Below, piece by piece: positions 45,728-55,477 of a stretch of DNA of 64,000 nucleotides. The notes beneath the pieces are model-generated. The model was not told where the DNA came from and searched no databases. It saw nothing but the letters and a program-made list of their open reading frames with translations. The stretch comes from Pseudomonas putida (lineage in GTDB: Bacteria; Pseudomonadota; Gammaproteobacteria; Pseudomonadales; Pseudomonadaceae): NCBI GenBank assembly GCA_041879295.1, contig CP047152.1, forward strand, positions 4,345,501 to 4,409,500, written 5' to 3'. Position 1 is the first letter of the stretch. Each line of letters opens with the position of its first letter. The translations under genes were made by a program, and so were the position numbers.

Positions 45728-46716
45728 GCCGTTTCCTTTTGATAAGCCGCCAAGGCCTGGGCCAGGCGTTGTTCGTCCGCGGCGCAGGCAGGCAACCCCA
45801 GGCGCACGGCCGCTGGCTGTTCGAACAACCGTACAAGGATGCCGCGCCGGGCGAGAAATTCATGCAGTCGCGCAGCATGCGCGCTACGCACGTACTGGAA
45901 CAGGTCGCAGCCACCGCTGGGCGCCAGGCCGGCCGTGTGCAGCACGTGCGCAAGCCGCTGGCTGGCAGCAGCACAGCGTTCGGCCTGCGCGCGCTGGGCA
46001 GCTTGATCAGCCAGACTGGCCTGGGCCAGTACTCGGGTCGGGCCATTGACGGTCCATGGGCCGAGCAGCTCGGCCAGGCGCAGCAGCAAGCTGCGTTCGG
46101 CGGCAACGAAGCCCAGGCGCACGCCGGCCAGGCCGAAGAACTTGCCAAACGAGCGCAGCACGATCAGCCCCGGGCGTTCGGCGCAGTCCACCACGCTGTC
46201 TGCCGGGGTGTTGTCCATGAATGCTTCGTCGACCAGCAGCCAGCCACCGCGGGTAGCCAGGCGGGCATGCCAAGCCAGCAGGCGTTCGCGCGATACCCGG
46301 TGGCCGGTCGGGTTGTTGGGGTTCACCAGCACCAGCACATCGAGGCCGTCGAGCGCAGCCTCAACTTGCGCCTCCTCCAGCGCCAGCAGTTGGTGCCCCA
46401 CCCGTTGCCAGGCATAGGGGTGTTCGGCATAGCACGGCGTCAGCACGCCTACCCGGGCGGCTGTTCGCAGCAGCGGCAAGGCCTGGATCGCGGCCTGGGA
46501 GCCGGCGACCGGCAGCAACTGGCGGGCGCCGTAATACGCGCGCGCGGCGTCCTCCAGGCCGTCCTCGGTTTCCGGCAGGCGGGCCCAGGCGTCGACGGGA
46601 ATCGGCGGGATCGGGAATGGCCAGGGCGCAATGCCGCTGGACAGGTCGAGCCACTGCTCACGGGCGATACCGTATTGCTGCACCGCGCGAAGCAGGCGGC
46701 CACCATGTTCAAGCAT
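45724..46716 (-). CDS. cobC: Threonine-phosphate decarboxylase (PLP-dependent)
   Basis: A 330-residue aminotransferase-fold enzyme producing aminopropanol phosphate, the linker of cobalamin. Motifs are [46 protein letters not shown] and the PLP-lysine in [18 protein letters not shown]. It overlaps the cobD stop by eight bases. The enzyme is CobD in Salmonella and CobC in Pseudomonas nomenclature, so the symbol is ambiguous within this operon. Confidence 0.93.
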   Translation of the reverse strand: MLEHGGRLLRAVQQYGIAREQWLDLSSGIAPWPFPIPPIPVDAWARLPETEDGLEDAARAYYGARQLLPVAGSQAAIQALPLLRTAARVGVLTPCYAEHPYAWQRVGHQLLALEEAQVEAALDGLDVLVLVNPNNPTGHRVSRERLLAWHARLATRGGWLLVDEAFMDNTPADSVVDCAERPGLIVLRSFGKFFGLAGVRLGFVAAERSLLLRLAELLGPWTVNGPTRVLAQASLADQAAQRAQAERCAAASQRLAHVLHTAGLAPSGGCDLFQYVRSAHAARLHEFLARRGILVRLFEQPAAVRLGLPACAADEQRLAQALAAYQKETA

Positions 46717-47617
46717 TGATATACGCCCCCAGGCAGATCACCAGCAGCCACAGCCACACGCCGCGCTGCACCAACTGCCAGCCGCGCTCGATGGCATCGG
46801 CATCGGCCACTGGCCCCTCGCCCAGGCGCGGCCGCTCATGCAACTCGCCGTGGTACACCGCCGGGCCACCCAGCTCCACGCCCAGCGCACCGGCGCCGGC
46901 AGCCATCACCGGCCCGGCGTTGGGGCTATCCCACAGCGGGCCCTGTTTGCGCCAGCAGACCAGGGCCAGACGGGTCTTGCCCAACAGGGCATACGTCAGG
47001 GCCACCAGCCTTGCAGGTATATAGTTGAGCACATCGTCGATGCGCGCCGCGCACCAGCCAAAGCGCTCGAAGCGTTCGTTTCGATAGCCCCACATGGCAT
47101 CCAGCGTGTTGCTGAGGCGGTACAGCACCACGCCGGGCGCACCGGCCACCACAAACCAGAACAACGCGGCGAATACTGCATCGCTGCCGTTCTCCAGCAC
47201 CGACTCGGTCGCCGCTCGGGCCACTGCTGGCTCGTCCAGTTCGCGCGTTTCGCGGCTGACCAGGTAGCCAACCCGGCGCCGCGCCTCCGCCAGATCGCCC
47301 TGGCGCAAAGCGTTGGCCACCGGCAGCACATGCTCGCCCAGGCTGCGCAGCCCCACGGCGCAGTACAGCGCCAGTACGTCAACCAGCCAGCCGATATATG
47401 GCAGCCACGAAAGGACCAGCGCCACCAGGGTCAGCGGCACCACCGCCAGAAACCACGCACTCACGCCGTGGCTACGCCAGCCGCGCCCGCCAGCATTCAG
47501 ACGGCGCTCAAGGTTGCCAGCCATATTGCCGAAGGCCACCAAGGGGTGGCGGCGCTGTGGTTCGCCCAGCAACGCGTCCAGGGCCACCCCGGCCACGGTC
47601 AGCAAGGCCACGCTCAT
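46709..47617 (-). CDS. cobD: Adenosylcobinamide-phosphate synthase (CbiB/CobD)
   Basis: A 302-residue membrane enzyme that attaches aminopropanol (phosphate) to cobyric acid. It has about five membrane segments and the family marks [56 protein letters not shown] and [13 protein letters not shown]. The ATG at 47617 overlaps the bluB stop (ATGA); five more upstream codons in the frame lie within bluB. Confidence 0.94.
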   Translation of the reverse strand: MSVALLTVAGVALDALLGEPQRRHPLVAFGNMAGNLERRLNAGGRGWRSHGVSAWFLAVVPLTLVALVLSWLPYIGWLVDVLALYCAVGLRSLGEHVLPVANALRQGDLAEARRRVGYLVSRETRELDEPAVARAATESVLENGSDAVFAALFWFVVAGAPGVVLYRLSNTLDAMWGYRNERFERFGWCAARIDDVLNYIPARLVALTYALLGKTRLALVCWRKQGPLWDSPNAGPVMAAGAGALGVELGGPAVYHGELHERPRLGEGPVADADAIERGWQLVQRGVWLWLLVICLGAYINA

Positions 47618-48264
47618 TGACGCTCTCCCCATTGGTTTTCGTAAAGCATTTCACTCAGCGGCCGCTCTTCGGCCCAGTTTTCCTGCACCAACATCGGCAC
47701 CGGGTAGAACTCGGCGACCGGCCCAAGGCACAGTACCGCCACCGGCTTGGCACCGGCGGGCATGCCCAGCAGCGCGGCCAACGCCTGCGGGTCGAACAGC
47801 GACACCCAGCCCATGCCCAGCCCTTCGCCACGCGCGGCCAGCCACAGGTTCTGGATGGCACAGGCCAGCGAGGCCAGGTCCATCTCCGGCAGGGTGCGGC
47901 GGCCGAAGATGTGTGGTTCGCGGTTGTCCATCAAGGCCGCCACCAGCAGCTCGGCGCAATCGTTTATGCCCTCCACCTTCAGTTTCATGAAGGCATCGGA
48001 TCGCTCGCCCAATGCCTCGGCCGTGCGTATCCGCTCCGCCTCCACCAAGGCCTGGATGTGCCCGCGCAGGTCACGCCGGGTGATACGGATAAATCGCCAT
48101 GGCTGCATAAGCCCGACACTGGGCGCCTGATGCGCGGCGGCCAGCAAGCGGCCAAGCAGCTCGGGCGCTACCTGGCCACCCGCGAAATGGCGCATGTCGC
48201 GGCGCTCGCCGATGGCCCGGTAGATTGCGGCGCGCTCGGCGTCGCTATAGGCGTGATCATTCAT
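47614..48264 (-). CDS. bluB: 5,6-dimethylbenzimidazole synthase BluB
   Basis: A 216-residue nitroreductase-fold flavoenzyme that breaks down reduced FMN with oxygen to give dimethylbenzimidazole, the lower ligand of B12. Signatures are [54 protein letters not shown] and [12 protein letters not shown]. Its presence means the organism makes its own lower ligand aerobically. It overlaps cobB by four bases and cobD by four bases. Confidence 0.95.
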   Translation of the reverse strand: MNDHAYSDAERAAIYRAIGERRDMRHFAGGQVAPELLGRLLAAAHQAPSVGLMQPWRFIRITRRDLRGHIQALVEAERIRTAEALGERSDAFMKLKVEGINDCAELLVAALMDNREPHIFGRRTLPEMDLASLACAIQNLWLAARGEGLGMGWVSLFDPQALAALLGMPAGAKPVAVLCLGPVAEFYPVPMLVQENWAEERPLSEMLYENQWGERQ

Positions 48265-49556
48265 GGTCGCAACAGCGCCGCCGCCGCATCCGGGCAGGAA
48301 GGGAAATAGAAGTGCACGTAAGAGGCCGTCAGCCGGCCCAGACGATAGACCGCCTCGTTGCCACGCCCGCCGTTGGGGCTCAGACCGCGGGCAATCGGTT
48401 CCAGCGCAGTACTGGTCAGCGAATGGTGATAGGTGTGACCGCGCAAGGTCCCCTCCGGCAGCTCCACCGCCTGCAGCGCCAGGGCGGCCAGGCGCTTCTG
48501 CATGGTCGCCTCGCCCGGCAGCAGGCCGAGCAGTTCGGCACGTTCACCGGCCACGTCAGTCAGGGCATCGAGCAGGTACAGCATGCCACCGCACTCGGCC
48601 AGCAATGGCTTGCCCTGCGCATGGTGGGCGCGGATTGCTTCGCACATCGGTGCGTTGGCGGCCAGCGCATGGTGATGCAGCTCTGGATAACCACCCGGCA
48701 GATACAGGCTGTCGACTGCCGGCAGTTCGCGGTCGTGCAGCGGCGAGAAGAACACCAGCTGGGCACCAAGGTTGCGCAGCAGATCGAGGTTAGCGCCATA
48801 CGTGAAGGCGAACGCCTCGTCCCGCGCCACGCCAATGCGCACACCGGCCAGCGAGGCAGCGCAGGTTTGCGGTTCGGGCTCGGCAAAGCTCACTGGCGGC
48901 GGCAACGCCGCATCGCAACTGGCACCCAGCGCTTCGGCGGCAGCGTCCAGACGGGTATCCAGGTCATTCAGCTCGCTGGCCTGCACCAGGCCCAGGTGGC
49001 GGCTGGGCAGTTCGATGCCGCGCTCGCGAGACAAGCCGCCATACCAGCGCAAGCCTTCGGTCAGGCTGCCTTCCAGCAGTTGCGCATGGCGCAGGCTGCC
49101 TACCCGATTGGCCAGCACGCCGGCGAACGGCAGATCGGCCTGGTAACGCGCCAGGCCCAGAGCCAGGGCGCCGAAGGTCTGGGCCATGGCTGTGCCATCG
49201 ATCACCGCCAGCACCGGCACGCCAAAGTGGCGTGCCAAGTCGGCGCTAGACGGGGTGCCGTCGAACAGCCCCATCACCCCTTCGATGAGGATCAGGTCAG
49301 CCTCGCCGGCAGCCTCCCACAGCAGGCGACGGCTTTCCTCGGCACCGATCATCCACAGGTCCAGCTGATACACCGGCGCGCCACTGGCCCGTTCGAGAAT
49401 CATCGGGTCAAGAAAGTCGGGCCCGCACTTGAACACCCGCACCTTGCGCCCGAGGTTACGGTGCAGGCGGGCCAGCGCAGCAGTGACGGTAGTCTTGCCC
49501 TGGCCAGAGGCCGGTGCCGCGATCAACACGGCGGGACAGTGGCGCGATCGACTCAC
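48261..49556 (-). CDS. cobB: Hydrogenobyrinic/cobyrinic acid a,c-diamide synthase
   Basis: A 431-residue glutamine-dependent amidase. The ATPase half has APASGQGKTTVTAALARLHR and KCGPDFLDPMIL, ILIEGVMGLFDGTPSSADL; the amidotransferase half has LYLPGGYPELH and the nucleophile Cys in LLAECGGMLYLL, with His in GHTYHHSLT. It amidates the a and c side chains. The gene overlaps cobO by four bases. No cobN-type chelatase or early corrin-ring genes are in the window, so they must lie elsewhere. Confidence 0.95.
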   Translation of the reverse strand: MSRSRHCPAVLIAAPASGQGKTTVTAALARLHRNLGRKVRVFKCGPDFLDPMILERASGAPVYQLDLWMIGAEESRRLLWEAAGEADLILIEGVMGLFDGTPSSADLARHFGVPVLAVIDGTAMAQTFGALALGLARYQADLPFAGVLANRVGSLRHAQLLEGSLTEGLRWYGGLSRERGIELPSRHLGLVQASELNDLDTRLDAAAEALGASCDAALPPPVSFAEPEPQTCAASLAGVRIGVARDEAFAFTYGANLDLLRNLGAQLVFFSPLHDRELPAVDSLYLPGGYPELHHHALAANAPMCEAIRAHHAQGKPLLAECGGMLYLLDALTDVAGERAELLGLLPGEATMQKRLAALALQAVELPEGTLRGHTYHHSLTSTALEPIARGLSPNGGRGNEAVYRLGRLTASYVHFYFPSCPDAAAALLRP

Positions 49557-50164
49557 AGTTCGACGCCTTTCTGTGCGCGGATACCGGCCTGGAAGGCGTG
49601 CTTGAGCATGCCCATTTCGGTCACGGTATCGGCCAGCTCGATCATCTCGGGCTTCGCAGCGCGGCCAGTGACAATCACATGCTGCATGGGCGGGCGGGCC
49701 TGAATGTCGGACAGTACCTGGTCCAGGTCGAGGTAACCATGCTTGAGGGCGATGTTGAGCTCGTCCAGCACCACGAACTGTACACCTGGGTCCTGCAACA
49801 ACTGGCGCGACACCGCCCAGGCGGCTTGCGCAGCAGCAATGTCACGCTGGCGGTCCTGGGTTTCCCAGGTAAAGCCCTCGCCCATCACGTGGTAGCGCAC
49901 CTGTTCGGGGAAGCGACGGAAGAACAGTTCCTCACCGGTGCTGTTGCGGCCCTTGATGAACTGCACCACGCCGCACTGCATGCCATGGCCCAAGGCGCGC
50001 GCGAGCATGCCGAAGGCCGAACTGCTCTTGCCCTTGCCATTGCCGGTCAGCACCAGCAGCAGGCCGCATTCGTTAGGGGAATTGGCGATGCGTTCGTCGA
50101 TGACCGCCTTCTTGCGCTGCATGCGCGCCAGGTGGCGTTCGTCGCGTTCGGTGGATTCGCTCAT
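49553..50164 (-). CDS. cobO: Cob(I)yrinic acid a,c-diamide adenosyltransferase (CobA/CobO)
   Basis: A 203-residue ATP:corrinoid adenosyltransferase adding the upper 5'-deoxyadenosyl ligand. The P-loop is LLLVLTGNGKGKSSSAFGM; further marks are GVVQFIKGRNSTGEE, GFTWETQDRQRD and LDELNIALKHGYL. ATG 50164 has GGAG seven bases upstream; the longer frame upstream would translate the riboswitch. It is the first gene of the ten-gene cob operon. Confidence 0.96.
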   Translation of the reverse strand: MSESTERDERHLARMQRKKAVIDERIANSPNECGLLLVLTGNGKGKSSSAFGMLARALGHGMQCGVVQFIKGRNSTGEELFFRRFPEQVRYHVMGEGFTWETQDRQRDIAAAQAAWAVSRQLLQDPGVQFVVLDELNIALKHGYLDLDQVLSDIQARPPMQHVIVTGRAAKPEMIELADTVTEMGMLKHAFQAGIRAQKGVEL

Positions 50165-50287
50165 CAGGGTTCTCCGCTGGCTGGCACCACGGCAACGCGC
50201 GGCGACAGGTAATAGGCAGGCAAACGGAGAACGCGCAGAGGCCATGGCAGGGCGCCACGGTGCACCGCGCATCACCCTCCGTGATGC

Positions 50288-50490
50288 CGTTGGCAGTATC
50301 AGGCCGGTCTCCGGGCTTGTGAGTGGGCCTTTGCCCTGGCCTGCGCGCCTTCCCGGATGCTGGCATCCAGTGGCCCTGCGCGGCCTTTTACTCATTTACC
50401 GTTGCGGGGGCAGCGCCGGAATCGCGCCATGCTGGCGCCCACCGGCTTCCCAGTTTCACCCTGCCCAGTCGGGGCTGGCAGGGCACCTGA
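50288..50490 (-). promoter_or_regulatory. Cobalamin (B12) riboswitch
   Basis: On the minus strand the leader of cobO shows the B12-aptamer landmarks in order: AGGTGCCC near 50489, the stretch GGGTGAAACTGGGAAGCCGG, CCCCCGCAACGG, the B12 box GCCACTGG, and CCGGGAAGG, ending in AGCCCGGAGACCGGCC and CTGATAC near 50292. It would shut down the cob operon when adenosylcobalamin is abundant. It ends about 125 bases before the cobO start, leaving room for an expression platform. Confidence 0.93.
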
Positions 50491-50627
50491 AACACGCCGC
50501 GAAGGTTAGAGGGTTGCACCGGGAGCGTCAATCGAAGCGGGTGATCAGGCGGGTGAGCAAAGCAACATGAATCTCGGCAGCCGCTAGCGGCCCCGAGCTC
50601 AACGGGGCCGCTGAACAGGCATGGACA

Positions 50628-51161
50628 TCAGGGGTTCTGCGCCAGATGCCCTTGCGGAATCACCCGCTTGGCCTGCAGGTAGGCCTTGGCCCAGTAGCTG
50701 TTGGAGAGGTAGTCCAGGCGGACAGTGCCACCCGTGGAGGGAGCATGCACGAAGCGCCCGTCCCCTACATAGATGCCGGCATGGCTGACCTGCGAGCCGC
50801 CACTGGTGGCGAAGAACACCAGGTCACCGGACTGCAGTGAACTGGCATCCACCGTCGGTGCACGCATGACGATCATCTCTCGTGTCGAGCGCGGCAGGCT
50901 GATGCCGGCAGCATCACGGTACACATATTTGATCAGGCCGCTGCAGTCGAAGCCGGAGTCCGGCGTATTGCCACCCCAACGATAAGGCGTGCCAACCAGA
51001 CCAATGGCACGAATCAGCACGTCATCGGCAACCGGTGAAGGACTGGGTTGGCTATAGGTAACCTGCGGCTGTACCACAGGGGCCGGCGCAGGCGCACGGC
51101 TGGAGCATGCAGCCAGCAAGGCTGCCAAGGAGAGAAATGCGAAGCGCGCCATCTTTACCAT
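50628..51161 (-). CDS. NlpC/P60 peptidoglycan endopeptidase, lipoprotein (copy 1)
   Basis: A 177-residue predicted murein hydrolase. A lipobox (LLAACS, Cys19) implies a lipid anchor; a Pro-rich linker leads to the catalytic domain from about residue 48: YRWGGNTPDSGFDCSGL with Cys73, RSTREM and His127 in SQVSHAGIYVGDGRF. The family cleaves peptide cross-bridges or stem peptides (MepS/Spr-like). The paralogue at 51302, 140 bases upstream on the same strand, has the same layout. ATG 51161 or the Met three codons on may be the start. Confidence 0.9.
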   Translation of the reverse strand: MVKMARFAFLSLAALLAACSSRAPAPAPVVQPQVTYSQPSPSPVADDVLIRAIGLVGTPYRWGGNTPDSGFDCSGLIKYVYRDAAGISLPRSTREMIVMRAPTVDASSLQSGDLVFFATSGGSQVSHAGIYVGDGRFVHAPSTGGTVRLDYLSNSYWAKAYLQAKRVIPQGHLAQNP

Positions 51162-51301
51162 GGCCAGAACATCCTGTCTGAGACCGCTGCGCTGCAGCCG
51201 AAAAGAGTTGAGAATTTAGATTAGACGCTTTCTGTAAATGCGCACGGCGGTGTGCTTTTTTTCAAAGCATCACCGCCGCGGCAGGGTACATCATTTTGAC
51301 A

Positions 51302-51946
51302 TCAGTTGCGCGCGATGTTGGTCGGCGCCATGGCCAAGGCTCGCTTGGCTTCAATGAAGGTCTTGCTCCAGTAGCGATCACCGAGGTTGTCGATGCGCAC
51401 ACCGCCGCTGCGGCGGCTGCTGGAGTGGATGAACTGATTGTCACCCAGATAGATGCCGGCATGGCTCACCCGGCCTCGGCCATTGGTGCTGAAGAACAGC
51501 AAGTCACCTGGCTTGAGTTTGTTGCGGGCCACTTTTGGCGCATCTACCTTGATCATTTCACGCGTGGAGCGCGGCAGCGTCATGCCCGCCTCTTCGCGGA
51601 ACAGGTAACCGATGAAGCCACTGCAGTCGAAGCCGGACTTTTCCGAGGTACCACCGAAGCGGTAGCGGGTGCCGATCAACGACATGCCGCGCTCGAGAAT
51701 GCTGTCAGCCAGAACGGGCAATTGGTAAGGCTTGCTGCCAGAGAAAGACGCCAGGTCATCTTCGGTGGCCAGCTCTTCCGGCTCGCCGAATACCGCCGAG
51801 GGAGAGGCTTTGGCCTTGATTGCCGATTGTGCGGTGACCGGGGTGTGATCCTGGGGCTGAGATACCGGGCCTTGGGCCGCGCAGCCAAAAAGCAGGGTCA
51901 CGAGTGCGAGTGGCACGAGGGGTGCGAAGCGCTTCAGCATGGGCAC
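51302..51946 (-). CDS. NlpC/P60 peptidoglycan endopeptidase, lipoprotein (copy 2)
   Basis: A 214-residue paralogue of the preceding gene with a lipobox (LLFGCA, Cys22), a longer 80-residue linker and the catalytic residues Cys108 (SEKSGFDCSGFIG) and His162 (GRVSHAGIYLGDNQF). The two domains share the same order of motifs (RSTREMI, then GDL(V/L)FF) but have different linkers, indicating an old duplication. It acts on the cell wall from the outer or inner membrane; which one is not certain from the +2 residue (Ala, typical of outer-membrane sorting). Confidence 0.9.
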   Translation of the reverse strand: MPMLKRFAPLVPLALVTLLFGCAAQGPVSQPQDHTPVTAQSAIKAKASPSAVFGEPEELATEDDLASFSGSKPYQLPVLADSILERGMSLIGTRYRFGGTSEKSGFDCSGFIGYLFREEAGMTLPRSTREMIKVDAPKVARNKLKPGDLLFFSTNGRGRVSHAGIYLGDNQFIHSSSRRSGGVRIDNLGDRYWSKTFIEAKRALAMAPTNIARN

Positions 51947-52067
51947 GACCGTGTCTGTAATCCTTTAGAAGGGTGAAACTATGCCCTCTATCATGGCCAT
52001 TTGCAAATTTTATCGAAAAAGATGTGACTTTTTTGTTCTACCGCTCTGGCCCAGTGTTTTCAGGGGG

Positions 52068-52775
52068 TTACCAGCCGAGGGTTTCCTTGAGAAAAGGAAT
52101 GGTGAGCTTGCGTTGTGCCTGCAATGAGGCCTGGTCGAGACGCTCGAGCAAGTCGAACAACGCGCTCATGCTCCGCGCGCCGCGGGTGAGGATGAAATGG
52201 CCGACTTCGTCGGTGAGGTGCAGGCCACGGCGCGAAGCACGTAGCTGCAAGGCGCGAAGCTTGTCTTCGTCGGACAGGCCGCGCATCTGGAACACCAGGG
52301 CCAGGGTCAAGCGCGACTTCAGGTCCGGCAGCTTGATCGGCAGCTCGCGCGGTGATGCCGAGGCTGCCAGCAGCAAGCGTCGGCCGCTGTCGCGCAGGCG
52401 GTTGAACAGGTGGAACATGGCCTCTTCCCAATCGGCCTTGCCGGCGATCACATGCAGATCGTCGATGCATACCAGTTCGTACTGGGCCAGGTAGTCGAGC
52501 AGCTCTACGCCACGATCGAGCAATTGCGCCAGGGGCAGGTAGACAGCGGGCTCGCCGCGTTGCTGGAAGCGATGGGTGGCAGCCTGCAGCAGGTGGGAAC
52601 GGCCAACACCCTGCTTGCCCCACAGGTAGATAAGGCTCTCGGTCCAGCCGGCGTCGGCTTCGCATAGCCGCTCGACGTAACCCAATGCCGCAGCATTGGC
52701 GCCCGGATAGTAGTTGATGAAGGTGGCGTCATCGCGCAGGCGCACACCCAGGGGCAACTGGATCGGTGGTTTCAT
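52068..52775 (-). CDS. hda: DnaA regulatory inactivator Hda
   Basis: A 235-residue AAA+ protein that, with the DNA-loaded sliding clamp, promotes hydrolysis of DnaA-bound ATP after replication starts. The N-terminal clamp-binding motif is IQLPLGV; the Walker A is LWGKQGVGRSHLLQA, with Arg in place of the usual Lys as in E. coli Hda; Walker B is VCIDDLHVIAG; then DLKSRL and a C-terminal lid domain. ATG 52775 is the family start; the upstream frame is not. The DnaA boxes at 516-546 are the only other DnaA-related element here. Confidence 0.94.
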   Translation of the reverse strand: MKPPIQLPLGVRLRDDATFINYYPGANAAALGYVERLCEADAGWTESLIYLWGKQGVGRSHLLQAATHRFQQRGEPAVYLPLAQLLDRGVELLDYLAQYELVCIDDLHVIAGKADWEEAMFHLFNRLRDSGRRLLLAASASPRELPIKLPDLKSRLTLALVFQMRGLSDEDKLRALQLRASRRGLHLTDEVGHFILTRGARSMSALFDLLERLDQASLQAQRKLTIPFLKETLGW

Positions 52776-52954
52776 GCTCGCGGGCGGTCGACAGGACCGC
52801 AGGGGGCCTTTGGTGAACAATGTGCAAAGTCTATACCCGCAACGCGGGGCGCACAATCTCGACTGCGGATAGGGCAAGCAAAATCAACAAGTTGCGCTGT
52901 GCAAGCGAACCGCGGATGCAGGCGCGAAAAGGCCCAAGACAAAACGCGTGGCGT

Positions 52955-54028
52955 TCAAAGCTCCGGGTCGATATTCCCGGCGTACATGTCCGATTCCTTG
53001 TACAGAGCATGCACATGCCGCAGCAGCACCATGATCACCGCTGCCACCGGCAGCGCCAGCAGCACGCCAGTAAAGCCGAACAGTTCGCCACCGGCGAGGA
53101 TGGCAAAGATTACCGCAACCGGGTGCAGGCCGATGCGATCGCCCACCAGCAGCGGGGTCAGCACCATACCCTCCAGTGCCTGCCCGACCATGAACACGGC
53201 AACGATGCCCAGCATCGGGTACAGGTCGCCACCGAACTGGAACAGGCCGGCCACCAGCGCAGCACCAATGCCAATGATGAAGCCCATGTACGGCACGATG
53301 GCCGCAAGGCCTGCGAGCATGCCGATCAGCAGACCGAGTTCGAGCCCTACCAGCATAAGCCCGGCAGAATAGATGATGCCCAGAGCCAGCATCACCATCA
53401 GTTGCCCGCGCACGAATGCGCCTAGCACTTCATGGCATTCACCTGCCAGGCCCATCACTTGCGGCTCGCGCTGGCGCGGCAGCAGGCCGCGCAGCTTGCC
53501 CATCATCAGGTCCCAATCGCGCAGCAGATAGAAGCCCACTACCGGGATCAGCACCATGTTGGCCAGCCAGGCCACCAACGCCAGGCTGGAGGCGGTGGCA
53601 TGAGACAGTAGCATACCGACGATATCGGTGGTCTGCCCCATGTGCGCGCCGATGGCGGCCTTGATCTTGTCGAACTTCCAGAAACCATCGGCCAGGCCAA
53701 GGCTGCCCTGTACCCACGGCAGCGCTACATGCTCGAGCCAGTCGAGTATCTGCGGCACCAATTCGTACAGGCGCACCAACTGCTTGGCCAGCATCGGCAC
53801 AAGCACCAGCAACAAGCCCAACAGCACCAGGGTGAACAGGCCGAACACCACCACCACACCCCAGGTACGCGATAGCCCCAGGCGCTCGAGGCGATCGACC
53901 AGCGGGTCAGCCAGGTAGGCCAGCATGATGCCGACCAGGAACGGCGTAAGGATGCTGTGCAGGCTATAAAGCAGCACAGCGATCAGCAGCGCAGCGCCCA
54001 GCCAGATCCAGCGACGCATGTCGGTCAC
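52955..54028 (-). CDS. AI-2E/PerM-family inner-membrane permease
   Basis: A 357-residue protein with seven or eight membrane helices. The first reads RRWIWLGAALLIAVLLYSLH, and the family features LTPFLVGIMLAYLADPLVDRLERLG, the central amphipathic region, and GGDLYPMLGIVAVFMVGQALEGMVLTP are present. Members include TqsA (AI-2 export), Na+/H+ antiporters and PerM-like proteins of unknown substrate; this one is of the PerM type usual next to purMN and hda in Pseudomonas. It is 12 bases after the DUF2066 gene, so they probably share a transcript. Confidence 0.88.
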   Translation of the reverse strand: MTDMRRWIWLGAALLIAVLLYSLHSILTPFLVGIMLAYLADPLVDRLERLGLSRTWGVVVVFGLFTLVLLGLLLVLVPMLAKQLVRLYELVPQILDWLEHVALPWVQGSLGLADGFWKFDKIKAAIGAHMGQTTDIVGMLLSHATASSLALVAWLANMVLIPVVGFYLLRDWDLMMGKLRGLLPRQREPQVMGLAGECHEVLGAFVRGQLMVMLALGIIYSAGLMLVGLELGLLIGMLAGLAAIVPYMGFIIGIGAALVAGLFQFGGDLYPMLGIVAVFMVGQALEGMVLTPLLVGDRIGLHPVAVIFAILAGGELFGFTGVLLALPVAAVIMVLLRHVHALYKESDMYAGNIDPEL

Positions 54029-54040
54029 GGCGAGCGCCCC

Positions 54041-55108
54041 TTACCAGCGAAAACGCAAGCCGTCGAACGGCTTGGGCGCTGGCTGCGCAGGTACGGCCTC
54101 CCCGGCAGCGGCGTCCACTGCCGGTGCTGGCATGGCCGGCACCGCGGGCGCCTGCTCTACGGGCACTTCCTGCAGCTTGGCCAGGCCAAGCTGGGCACGC
54201 AACTGTTCACGATTGCCAGTAACGCCGTAGGTCAAGGTAGTGCCTTCGGCCGCCTGCAAGTGTGGGCCGTAGGGCTCCAGCACGCGGGCCAGTTCGGCGT
54301 AGCGCTGCAGGTTCATGCCCTGCACTTGCACCTGCAATTGGCTGCTGGCACCCGGCCGGGTAACGTAGCGCGGTGCCAGGCGGCTGCTCACCGCCAGCAT
54401 CACCGCGTCAGCCAAGGCTGCCTGATCGGCACCCTCGGCATTGCCCTGCTCACGCTGGTCGCCCAGCCACAGCTGCCACTTGCCCTGCCACTTGCCGTCG
54501 GCTTCCTGGGCATGTACCGCCAGCAAAGCATCGGCACCGTAGCGCTCGGATGCTTCGCGCAGCTGCGCCGGGTCGCTACCTTCGATCTGCTTGGCATTGG
54601 CGACCAGTTGCTCCTGCAGGTCGGCCAGCGGCAAGCGCAGCGGCAGACCACGGTGCTGCGCGGCGCGGCGCAGGGGTTGGGCACTGGCCTGGCCATCACC
54701 GACCAGGCTGCTGCCCTCAACACTGTCGTTCAACCACCACCCCAGTATCGAGGGCCGGTTACTGCCCCACAGGGCCAGGCCAGCCTTGCGCAAAGCCCGC
54801 TCGGTGCTACCAGGGTCGAACTCGACCACCACCGACTCGGGCGGGCCGGCTTCGCTGCCCACCTGGTTGATGATTTGCCGAGGGTCCTTACGCAGCTCGG
54901 CCAACGCCGGGCTTTGCGCTGCCTTTGGGTCACCGGTCAGACGCTGCACCAACGTGTCCAGAGCTTTGGCCGTGGCCTCGGTACGGGCTTCGGCGCCCGG
55001 CCCGGTGACCGGCTCGCGCACCTGATAAAGGCCTGAGACATTTTCAGCCAGGGCAGTGGCCGAGATCAGCGCCAGGCAACCGGCTGCCAGAATATTGAAC
55101 AAACGCAT
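54041..55108 (-). CDS. DUF2066 exported protein
   Basis: A 355-residue protein with a Sec signal peptide (MRLFNILAAGCLALISATAL, cleavage after ALA). It matches DUF2066 through LYQVREPVTGPGAEARTEAT, LVQRLTGDP and EFDPGSTERALRKAGLALWG, and the late ELARVLEPYGPHLQ. The function is unknown; the family is conserved between hda/perM and purM in pseudomonads. A Pro/Ala-rich tail (about 320-350) is likely flexible. It is transcribed away from purM and ahead of the permease gene. Confidence 0.85.
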   Translation of the reverse strand: MRLFNILAAGCLALISATALAENVSGLYQVREPVTGPGAEARTEATAKALDTLVQRLTGDPKAAQSPALAELRKDPRQIINQVGSEAGPPESVVVEFDPGSTERALRKAGLALWGSNRPSILGWWLNDSVEGSSLVGDGQASAQPLRRAAQHRGLPLRLPLADLQEQLVANAKQIEGSDPAQLREASERYGADALLAVHAQEADGKWQGKWQLWLGDQREQGNAEGADQAALADAVMLAVSSRLAPRYVTRPGASSQLQVQVQGMNLQRYAELARVLEPYGPHLQAAEGTTLTYGVTGNREQLRAQLGLAKLQEVPVEQAPAVPAMPAPAVDAAAGEAVPAQPAPKPFDGLRFRW

Positions 55109-55215
55109 GGAGGATTCCTGTCCAGTTACCGCAATGCCTATACCTTATACACGGGGGCGCCAGGTAACCAGCCGCGGGGCGTGAAAGATTGCTTGCAGGT
55201 GTTGTCGGGCTTACC

Positions 55216-55298
55216 GGTGTTCGCCTTGAGCGGTTCAGCGCCAGTGAGATCGCGCGCCTGCCCGCGCGGCGCATCGCTGTTCCCTCAAGGCGAACGCC
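55216..55298. repeat. Long inverted repeat upstream of purM
   Basis: GTTCGCCTTGAG (55219-55230) and CTCAAGGCGAAC (55284-55295) are perfect reverse complements, extending to 14 of 15 with flanks. They enclose a GC-rich stretch with further pairing (GCGCGCC and GGCGC). No T-run follows, so it is not a simple terminator. It lies between the divergent DUF2066 and purM genes and could be a structured leader or a protein site. Confidence 0.5.
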
Positions 55299-55477
55299 CC
55301 AACTAATTATCTTTTTCATGCCCTGCCCGTCGGCCTGAGGATGGCCGCTGCCCGGCAACCCTGATAAAATCGCGCGCCTTCACAGACCACTGACGTTTCA
55401 GACCGCCGCCGCTTACCAGCCGGCCTTGGCCGTCATGGTCGTTTTTAAGAATCCCTCCCTCCTAAAGGCCTGGATCA

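Noticed and set aside
49553..50395. Longer cobO start
   Set aside because: The extra codons fall within the cobalamin riboswitch, and the ATG at 50164 has a good ribosome site.
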